Assembly: GCA_018389105.1 (NCBI GenBank)
Contig: JACATO010002140.1
Span: 273,501 to 337,500, forward strand
Direction: 5' to 3'
Origin: Nautilus pompilius
Lineage: Eukaryota; Mollusca; Cephalopoda; Nautilida; Nautilidae
Length of the DNA stretch: 64,000 nucleotides
Positions within the stretch are counted from its first letter, which is position 1. Each line of letters begins with the position of its first letter. Positions 54,212 through 64,000 of this stretch are shown in pieces. The position numbers were made by a program, and so were the translations under genes. A model generated the notes under the pieces. The model was given only the letters and a program-made list of their open reading frames with translations. It had not been told where the DNA came from and searched no databases.

Positions 54212-56225
54212 GCTTGTCAGCCAGTGTAAGATGTATGCATTCAATAATTGGTTCCTCTTTTTACTGTTTCAGGCAAATTTCGATCGCAAGAGACTTCAGC
54301 AGGACAGAAACAATCATCGATTTTTTAATTATTTCAGTTATACATTTATTTTTAAATGTTGTTCAGTACTTTTAATTTCCGGTAGGATCTAGGTACAAGG
54401 GAAACTGTGTCCCCCACTGAAATGAGGGCCATAATACAACAAATTCACATTTTTGATTAATCAGAGAGTCTTGGAAATGAATTTTTGGGGGATGTTTAAC
54501 AAGCAAAATCTTAATTGTTAATTTTAAACAAAAACAGGAATGGACATTTAAAAATATCTGCATGTGTATCATGTTATCTTTACATTAATGGTTGAAAGGT
54601 GTTCCCTTAGTAATCTGTTGTATGAGACAAGAGTAAAGAAGAAACAAAACAACCAGAAGGGAGATAACTCATTCATTTAAATTCTCCAAATCTGTCTGTT
54701 TTTGTTCTCCTAACCAATCCTTTGCTCTCTTTTAAAGCATTAGATCCTACAACGGTGCATTACAGATATTAAAAAAAATTAAATAGTTTAGATAATTAAC
54801 TAATAAAATAACTTAAAAAGAAATTCATTAAAATTACACAATTGATCTTTTATGAATCCGCGCTCTAGCACTTATCGATTTAACATGAGAAAATCCTTTT
54901 TTGGAAACATAATTCATCTGCCAATCCGCACAGATGAAGAGCAAATTGGAATTTTTGTTATTGTTGTTTTTTGTTGTTGTTATGTATCATGAAAACTTGA
55001 GGTCGACAGTCTTCGTGATCTCTCTCTCTCTCTTTACGAACGAACGTTTTGGTATTAGAGATAATAGTTAAAGGAAAAACAGAATCGCCAGATCGATATC
55101 GGAAACTGAACTGTTATATTCGCCAGTCCATAGGAAATTAACCTGTTTTTAAAATCCTTTTTGCCTTTTCTCAGTTACCTTACACTCTTATTTTAATATT
55201 ATCTGGCGCAGCAATTTTATTATTTAAAAAAAAAATCATCAATTTTTCAGTAAAATACTCGGTAAAATAATTAACATCTATTTTTCATAAGTTTGGATGG
55301 GGTCTCTTTGATGGCCAATTTATAATTACTGTCAGGCGTAATGTGATAAAGACAAATATTATTTTATATGTGCTAAGCGGCCGGTTTCTCTTGATAAGTC
55401 GCTGTTTGTTTTTTATGTGGACAAATGAAGAATTGTTTTAGACTTTGCTTTACGTTGGATTCAAAGACTAACGTTTAAAATTCGAATTCTCAGTTGGTCT
55501 TAAGGTTGGGGTTTAAAATAAACTAAGATTAGAGCATAAGATTAAGGCAAAGTTAAGCTTAGTTTATGATTAGAAATTAGGGATGATTTTAGTGTTTGCT
55601 TTATGCTTGCATTAAAGTTTACAATTTGAGGTTAGGCTTAACTTTAGCTTGGAATAGGTTAGCTCCCTAGGTTAAGATATACTTTAAGCTTACTGTTGGG
55701 TTTAAGTTAGGTTTTAGATGGAAATTATATTAACAGTTACGGAACCGTCGTTGTGGGCCGGTCTTCAGATATCATTGCTCTCTGATAAATGAGTCTCTTC
55801 AAACAATTCCTTTCTGACGACAAACAAAATCTGGACAAGTTTATTATTAGAGTTATACGATGCTCTTACCGAAAGTAATGAACCCTAATTGATTACAGGA
55901 AACCCCATATTTGGAAAGGAAACCCTAGTTTTATTTTTTAATAACATCAAAGTAAGTGATACAAGTTCAAAGAAGTACAATGTCAACTTCACGCAGAGTC
56001 AGTAAATAGAATGGCTAAGTATCAGCCAAAGGATGATGGAAGAGAGTCAAGAAATGCATAACTTATTAAAATTTGAGCACATTAAGAGAGTTTTCGAACA
56101 AACTGAACGTCTTTAAAGCGGTTCTTCTTCTCATATGATGTTGTCTTTGGAAAGATGCATTTTTTAATGTTTACATCTTACAGTGTTTCTGGCCATGCTT
56201 TTTTGTTCCAGACCAAAGCGAATGG
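54212..56225. other. AT-rich sequence, no gene seen
   Basis: Contains AAGGGAGATAACTC at 54657-54670. The stretch at 55495-55735 is enriched in GGTTA, GATTA and TTAGG words, which might be a very old telomere-like array like that at 37617, but the resemblance is weak. Confidence 0.5.
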
Positions 56226-57181
<956 letters not shown>

Positions 57182-57316
57182 ATGGCGCTCGCGTCGGTCA
57201 AAGGCACGCAAACTCTCGGTGGGAAGCCATTAACGATTTTCTCCTCACCATATTTGACTGTAAAGAAGCCGCCGCCGTGGTCGCCAGAACTCGAGTCGCC
57301 GCTATCATACACATCC
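57182..57316 (+). CDS. possible first coding exon, product unrecognised
   Basis: The ATG sits in a near-ideal vertebrate/invertebrate start context (GACCGCCATGG). It opens exactly 45 codons that end at a consensus donor, GTAAGT, at 57317-57322, in phase 0. The peptide begins MALASVKGTQTLGGKPL and continues with a Pro-rich PPPWSPELESPL segment. The local GC content is clearly above its surroundings. No domain is recognised. The same DNA also has open frames in other phases (57067-57585 plus strand, 57151-57426 minus strand), which raised GC permits, so the exon is only a candidate. The next exon could not be located. Confidence 0.3.
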
Positions 57317-60300
57317 GTAAGTTCTACCAATATCCAAACTACCGCGGAACCGGTTCCTTGTCCCCGCCCCCCCCAGTAGATTTTGACCGATTTTCCTGTC
57401 ATTATACGTTTTCTTTGGATGACCACGTGTTAGTTCTCTCGAGATTTCATGGAAACACGTCTCCTTGTTTACACGAGATTTTGTCAGCGTCCGCGTTTGT
57501 CAGGGGAAATTTTCGCCACCATTTTTGCTATGGCATTCGGTCAGACTCCAGCCACCGGAGCAGTAAATGGATAAATCCTATTTAATAATAATTTTTGCAT
57601 ATTGAATTCCATTAAAACGTGGCAGTTCAGGACAATCCGAGCGATTCTGAATAGCTATTGTCTTTCTAAGTAGCCGTTTTGTTTCTTAAAGTTAAGACTC
57701 TTCACTTTTTAAAAAAATATATGACAGGCAGAAGTTGTCTGAGCAGAGCAACAGCTAAAAGATACCTGAATAAGATCGATCTATGGCTATCACCAACGGT
57801 TTTGCGTCACACCAGATAAGAATAGCAAAATCTATCTTAAAACCAACCTAGCATCAAATACACAAACTTAAAGAAATTTTGATCTAACGACCACCGTTTT
57901 GTGTAATCGGTCGTTTTCGTTATTGCCTTTTCAATATTTTCCAGACATAATGAGAAACACCATTGCCCTTCTCTTTAGAAATCAAAGACCGGTCTCCCGT
58001 ACATAATAGAAGGTTGTCACTGTTTTGACTCGCCTTTTCGACGTATCCATTTAATTACGTCAGGCCTGCATCCACTGATTCGCAGTAAGTCATCTCGCAG
58101 TGATGGTATGGACTTTGGTTGTTTATTGATATACCGACCCATCTTACTGATAGTAGCACGGCTTACTTTCGTAAACGGCGCGCCGCGTAAAAATTTAAAT
58201 GGAAAGGAAATTCCAAAAAAAAAAAAAATGATTTAAATAAACCAGATGTAAAGAGACGATTCGTGCATTATCTTTCTCGAATTTTCCTTTTTGCACATAA
58301 TTTTGGGTTCTCTCTAGTTCATATAGCCTAGTGTTAAACACATAAATTATAGAAATTTATCTTCAACATCAGTTTCCCTGTTTGTTTGGTGTTTTTTAAA
58401 TAGTGAAAGTTAGATTAGCATCTTGTACATGCGCAATCCTCATTGATGACGTCACAACGCATTTAGCCAGACAGACGCATGCGTTGGGTAAAATTCATGT
58501 AGAAACGATTTTCAAATAAAACGAAATAAAAGAGAACGAATCCGATTTCTCGTTGCAATGAAACAAAGTTGATAAAGACAACAGAAATATTCTTTCATTT
58601 CGAGAACCCAGCGGTACTTATTTTCAAAGACGGAAGCGGTGTTACCTCAATTTAGTTCCCACTGGTCTGAGAGGAGACTTAGATCTGCACCAATCAGAAA
58701 ACAACGTGCTTTCTTTTTCATATAATCACTCAACTCCATTATTACGTTGAAGGGAAATTCAATAAATGAAAACCATCGATATCCTCCAAACATAATCAGA
58801 GGGGTCACCACCATCACTCCTTTGTTTAAAAAGTCTAGTCACAGACTCTCTGCGAGTGAGTACGTTACATTCGGTTGTGACGTCATTATCTTAAAGCTCT
58901 CTCTTCAAAAGAGACCAGATACCCAAGGTGGCCATTTTCAATGTATCCACATGAGAAGATTTAGTTATATCGATCGTCAGTGGGACTAAACTATCAATAG
59001 CGGTGGTGGTATGAGTTAACTCCGAGAACTCCGGTCTTCTTTAACTCATTTAATGGCTAATTTATTTTACTCATAACCGCCCGATTACTTTCACAAAAGC
59101 CAGGTTCGTCAAAAAATAAAATAAGAGGGAAGGGCACGAAGCACACGGAATGTAGATAATTGTTCTGAGGTGTTTATCTTTTTCTGATCATAAATTTTAA
59201 ACGTTTATCTAGAAATAATTTAATATCGATTAATTTGAGAGCAATTAATACGTAATTTCCTATCAAGAGAGTGTGCGATTCTGAGAGATATTTACCGATT
59301 TACGAGTTGTTTTCCTTCATGGTGCTGATATTAATTAAATTTTCTTTGAAAATTACCAATCGGATAACATTACATTATTAAATAAAAGTACATAAAACAA
59401 TGTTAGTAATGAACTGAATGACGCCATCGTTCGTAACTATCTATTCTGTTTAATTGCAGAATAGATAGATGGCCGTATTTACTCAACGCCGATATATTTC
59501 TTCTTTCTCTCTATGCACAACAATAAGCATAAAAAACAACAAAGATATTGCATTCCTATTAAATAGACTTTAGTTCGCTGATATCTTGATAACCCTGTTC
59601 AGGCTTGGATGCTTTTCTGAAGAAAACAAAAAGAACAATGAGCAGAGTTCAACGTAGGTTAATTTAGCGTAATATCCCCCATTATTGAAACATTTATAAA
59701 GTGTCGGGTGATTGGCTATCATTTGAAGACACCCGACAAGGGTAACTGTTATACAAGAGTTCTTAGATTTTCCATTATATAAAAATGTACTCTTCGCTTT
59801 AAAACCATTGTTCCTTTTACCTGGAATGTTCAATCTGCTGGATTGCCTACTTCGAAAATACCCTTTTTGGAGGGAGGTTTGCTGTACACCGTTTAATTTT
59901 ATTAATATGTTTTTCCTTCCTTTAAAGCCAAAAGAGCTCCACACAGTTGTGACGTATACCACCGTCGTTTATCATCTGGTTTCAGCGCTTAAATTGCTAG
60001 AAAATAGTTATCAGACATTCCCATGTGTTTCTTCCTTGTCTTTTTGCAGTGAAAATGGAAACTAACTGACTTCTGAGTACCACGCAGACGTCATTGCATT
60101 ATGCACAACTATGAAGGGAAACCGGAGGAGTAGCAGTATCATCATGCATCGCTAGGTCGCTCAACAAATGAGCAATGGATTCATGATCCATACGTGTCCA
60201 GAAAGTATCGTATTTATCACTGACTGGCGTTTGCTTTAGTTCAATAGAGGAAATAGAACTTACTGCATAATTTCAATCAGTTTTGATTTTTTGAGTCTTC

Positions 60301-61039
60301 AATGCTTCTTTGATTTTGCTTTCCTTTTTTTTTATAAATGTAATTAAAACATTATAAATATAAGTAAATTTTGGAAAACTCCACTAACTTGTAATGTTAA
60401 TACAAAAAAACAATAATAATACGGGAATAGTTCTTATCCACAAAATAATCCTACATTGAGTTAGTAGGAGGACTTACGAACTTTTTCCACGATAGCGCGC
60501 AGACTGCTGGAATCTTACAAAGCCGAAGTCTTCCAAGAAGTTTCTTTCACCAGTGATGGAAAGTAAAGAAACAATGAGCCGTGAAAGAAATTTCATTCTC
60601 GAAAAATGCCTCTTGATTTATCGAAGAGGTTCAGCAACTTTGCAGAACTGGATAATTGAATCTACACCAGAGTACTGACGAATGGTAAAAATGAATAAAG
60701 AAAAAACAGACCTGAAATGTGTTAATGGATCTCTCAACTTTTATCAGTGAATTTTTAGGACATGTAATTATCTACCCTTGTTGAACGACTGATTCCATTA
60801 CGTCTTTTATGCACCAATATGCTCACCCAGTAGATCTGAAACATTTCTGGCAAAAAATGTGGACATAATACTTATTTTAAAATTTGTTTATAGGAGACAC
60901 CAAATTACGGCTCTCGGCCCTTTAAGCGGCGATATTTCTTCACCTTTCACCGTGAAAGTCGCGGCCATCGACTGGCGGCAAAAAAAGGCAAAAGTTCGAA
61001 AGAGAAGCGTCGGAGTTTTAAAAAGGAATGAGCAAGTGA
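57317..61039. other. no supported gene
   Basis: Mixed AT-rich sequence. A frame on the minus strand at 59570-59962 (130 codons) overlaps one on the plus strand and shows no family motifs. TGACGTCA occurs at about 58447. No RNA gene is recognised. Confidence 0.45.
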
Positions 61040-64000
61040 CTACTTTTGCATTCCGTCTGATAATGAAATCGTGCATCATAGCTTCAGTTCTGCTACGGCC
61101 ATGTTAAAAGAATACAATATTCTGCTACGGCCATGTTCAAAAAATACAATATTCTGCTACGGCCATGTTCAAAGAATACAATATTCTGCTACGGCCATGT
61201 TAAAAGAATACAATATTCTGCTACGGCCATGTTAAAAGAATACAATATTCTGCTACGGCCATGTTCAAAGAATACAATATTCTGCTACGGCCATGTTCAA
61301 AGAATGCAATATTATGCTACGGCCATGTTAAAAGAATACGATATTCTGCTACGGCCATGTTCAAAGAATACAATATTCTGCTACGGCCATGTTCAAAGAA
61401 TGCAATATTATGCTACGGCCATGTTAAAAGAATACGATATTCTGCTACGGCCATGTTCAAAGAATACAATATTCTGCTACGGCCATGTTCAAAGAATACA
61501 ATATTCTGCTACGGCCATGTTAAAAGAATACAATATTCTGCTACGGCCATGTTAAAAGAATACCATATTCAGCTACGGCCATGTTAAAAGAATACAATAT
61601 TCTGCTACGGCCATGTTAAAAGAATACAATATTCTGCTACGGCCATGTTAAAAGAATACAATATTCTGCTACGGCCATGTTCAAAGTATACAATATTCTG
61701 CTACGTCCATGTTCAAAGAATGCAATATTATGCTACGGCCATGTTAAAAGAATACGATATTCTGCTACGGCCATGTTCAAAGAATACGATAATCTGCTAC
61801 GGCCATGTTCAAAGAATAAAAATATTCTGCTACGGCCATGTTAAAAGAATACAATATTCTGCTACGGCCATGTTCAAAGAATGCAATATTATGCTACGGC
61901 CATGTTAAAAGAATACGATATTCTGCTACGGCCATGTTCAAAGAATACAATATTCTGCTACGGCCATGTTCAAAGAATACAATATTCTGCTACGGCCATG
62001 TTAAAAGAATACAATATTCTGCTACGGCCATGTTAAAAGAATACAATATTCAGCTACGGCCATGTTAAAAGAATACAATATTCTGCTACGGCCATGTTCA
62101 AAGAATACAATATTCTGCTACGGCCATGTTAAAAGAATACAATATTCTGCTACGGCCATGTTAAAAGAATACAATATTCTGCTACGGCCATGTTAAAAGA
62201 ATACAATATTCAGCTACGGCCATGTTAAAAGAATACAATATTCTGCTACGGCCATGTTCAAAGAATACAATATTCTGCTACGTCCATGTTCAAAGAATGC
62301 AATATTATGCTACGGCCATGTTAAAAGAATGCAATATTCTGCTACGGCCATGTTCAAAGAATACAATATTCTGCTACGGCCATGTTCAAAGAATACAATA
62401 TTCAGCTACGGCCATGTTCAAAGAATACAATATTCTGCTACGGCCATGTTAAAAGAATACAATATTCTGCTACGGCCATGTTAAAAGAATACAATATTCA
62501 GCTACGGCCATGTTAAAAGAATACAATATTCAGCTACGGCCATGTTAAAAGAATACAATATTCTGCTACGGCCATGTTCATAGAATACAATATTCGCCTG
62601 CGTTACAAAACTAATCATAAGATGCTCGATTCACTTGCTGAACTTACAGGAAAACTTTACGAAGAGAAGGTGGGGGCTGATCGAAGAAATCACTGACTCA
62701 ACAACAGAATATACTTACGAAATTTAAATCCCCAAAATGGAAGCTGCGGTCGGAGACGAGGTAGCTCGTATAATCATTCAAAGTGGAAAACCGTTTGCAT
62801 CGAAGTCATTGATAATACAATGCATGCTGGAAACAGCAGCCGAAGTCCGTCTGCAAAAAGTGCGGGCTTTAGGCAAGGTAAGTTTATCGGCAAGCAGAGC
62901 GACAAGAAGAGTCGGGAATATAAACTCTGTCTTCTGCTCTCAACTACGTGGAAAAGCTAGAAACTTCCAGAATTTCCCCCCTATGAGTTTGTATGAGAGC
63001 GCGGACGTTGGCGATGCTGGTTGAGTTGCTCGCGTTTGCCCGAGAAATTGGTAAGCGTTTCACTGCTAATAAAGAACTGGCCGAGCTATGACACTTTGAA
63101 GGTACGGATATTGGTCAGGGTATCTTCTCGAATCTCAAATAATTAAGAATTCCAATTCAAAATGGGAACAGTTTGGCGATGTGACAGCAGATGGTGCAAA
63201 AAAGGATGCTTGGAAGAATAAATACCGGAATGCGGTTCAAGCAGCTTGATGAACCATGGGCCGTATATCCACTGCCTGATTCACCACCAATTTCTCTGCG
63301 AAAATACCCTGATCTCGAAATGGTAAAGGAAGCTGCGGCCAAGAACTCGGTCACAGGCAATGCAAAGATTTCTTCATCAATTTTAGAAACTTAATATGGC
63401 TGCGTGCTTTATCGTACAGGTGTTAGGTGGCTCCTTGAGGGCAGGGTACTGAGAAAATTACTTTTAAATCTGAGTTAAGGAAATTACAACATTTATGAAA
63501 AAAAAACAACAAAAGACAGAATAAAGCTAGCATTTCTCGCTGATCTTATGCAGCTCCTCGACAATTTACACCTCAAACTGGAAGATAAGGGCAGACTTGG
63601 TTTGTGATGTATACGGTGCAGTTAAGTCTTTCCCGAGGAAATTGCCATTTTAACTAAAAGACAGGAACTTTGTCCACGCTAGAGCTTATAAGGAAGAGAC
63701 TAATGTTTAAAAAAAACACGTGTGAGCGGGGGACTTTCCACGTGCATTTGTTTTAGATTATAGTGAGAAACCGCAGAAATAGGTTGAGCTCAGATTTAAC
63801 GATTTTGAAAGGAATTCTACGTAAATTGGCCTTCTCGAAAAGCTCTTCAAAATGGAGGTAGACTGTGCATCTGAATTATTTCATAAGAAATTAACCGGGA
63901 TCCACCCATCAGACATTTGAAAGATAAATTCAACAAATCTGATTAATTTTTTTTTTAAATCCTCACCAGAGGAACAGTTTCCAGAATAAAGAAAATTTTA
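61040..64000 (+). pseudogene. hAT-type transposase relic (GTF2IRD2/SCAND3/ZBED-like) with an expanded BED-finger segment; runs off the window
   Basis: After the tandem array the frame reads AMFIEYNIRLRYKTNHKM and then LDSLAELTGKLYEEK (about 62573-62671). This matches the second half of a BED finger, familiar in this family as (A/V)FKEYNIRRHYETKH. LTQQQNILTKFKSPK follows. The main body starts near 62737 with IIIQSGKPF (62773-62799), then LSASRATRRV and LRGKARNFQNFPPMSLYES, where the usual LDEST Asp is lost. Next come ELAEL and HFEGTDIGQGIFSNLK (63093-63140) and DVTADGAKK (about 63177-63203), corresponding to VTTDGAPS. LAFLADLMQLLDNLHLKLED (63527-63586) and VYGAVKSFPRKL precede the edge. At least five stops or frameshifts interrupt it. 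Sequence before the array (about 61040-61091) may hold the finger's first half, but this part is uncertain. Confidence 0.82.
61092..62596 (+). repeat. 32 bp tandem array, about 47 copies, derived from a BED-finger coding segment
   Basis: The unit runs GCTACGGCCATGTT(A/C)AAAG followed by AATACAATATTCT. Forty-six starts fall in 32-base register from 61092, with one 33-base unit at 61796-61828. Recurrent variants include ACGATATTCT, TGCAATATTAT, ATATTCAGC and GTCCATG. The block at 61380-61571 (six units) reappears at 61861-62052, and a three-unit block is tandemly doubled at 61252-61443. Translated in the frame of GCCATG, a unit gives SATAM(F/L)KEYNI. Because 32 is not a multiple of three and the unit has no stop in any forward frame, every forward frame is open across several units. 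The final unit (from 62565) runs without a break into the rest of the finger. Confidence 0.97.

Noticed and set aside
55495-55735. Second telomere-like array
   Set aside because: Only loose enrichment in GGTTA and TTAGG words, with no periodicity that can be followed.
61092-62596. CRISPR array
   Set aside because: There are no unique spacers; the units abut directly, differ by point changes and continue into transposase coding sequence in an animal genome.

Overview
This is AT-rich animal DNA with very few genes. Several things suggest a mollusc, most likely a cephalopod of the octopus type: long (ATT)n arrays recur across the window, there are tRNA-derived SINEs, the motif AAGGGAGATAACTC recurs, and decayed copies of several transposon classes are scattered through non-coding sequence. 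The species is an inference from composition and repeat style only. No complete host gene is visible. Two short stretches look like single exons of host genes (38590-38799 and 57182-57316), but neither product is recognised.

Layout. 1-10981 is mostly unannotatable AT-rich sequence with one large (GA)n/(GT)n array and a three-copy direct/inverted repeat near 9.5 kb. 10982-13913 is a 2.9 kb cut-and-paste transposon with short inverted ends, a TATA-type promoter, a 5' intron and a frameshifted transposase. 17.4-18.3 kb holds two tRNA-derived SINEs in opposite orientations. 19823-20898 is a decayed mariner with clear inverted ends, and 24.0-24.65 kb holds a second, different mariner-like relic. 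25-35 kb is mainly simple repeats and featureless sequence. 35.4-36.2 kb is a Penelope-like retroelement relic carrying both reverse-transcriptase and GIY-YIG endonuclease traces. 37.6-38.1 kb is a degenerate TTAGGG-like array with a 160 bp higher-order period. 41.9-43.5 kb holds a perfectly centred foldback element and a Tigger/Jerky (pogo-type) transposase relic. 44-57 kb is dominated by trinucleotide arrays, a small MITE-like element and a 19 bp minisatellite.

The most striking locus is 61.0-64.0 kb. It is a decayed hAT-type transposase of the GTF2IRD2/SCAND3/ZBED kind. Its BED zinc-finger coding segment appears to have been amplified into about 47 tandem 32 bp units. The sequence after the last unit continues as the rest of the finger and then the transposase body, so the minisatellite seems to have been born from transposase coding sequence. 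The unit length is not a multiple of three and the unit has no stop in any forward frame, so all three forward frames read the same 32-residue cycle.

No operon-like or pathway logic links the features. The window is an intergenic or intronic landscape built by transposon decay and microsatellite growth.
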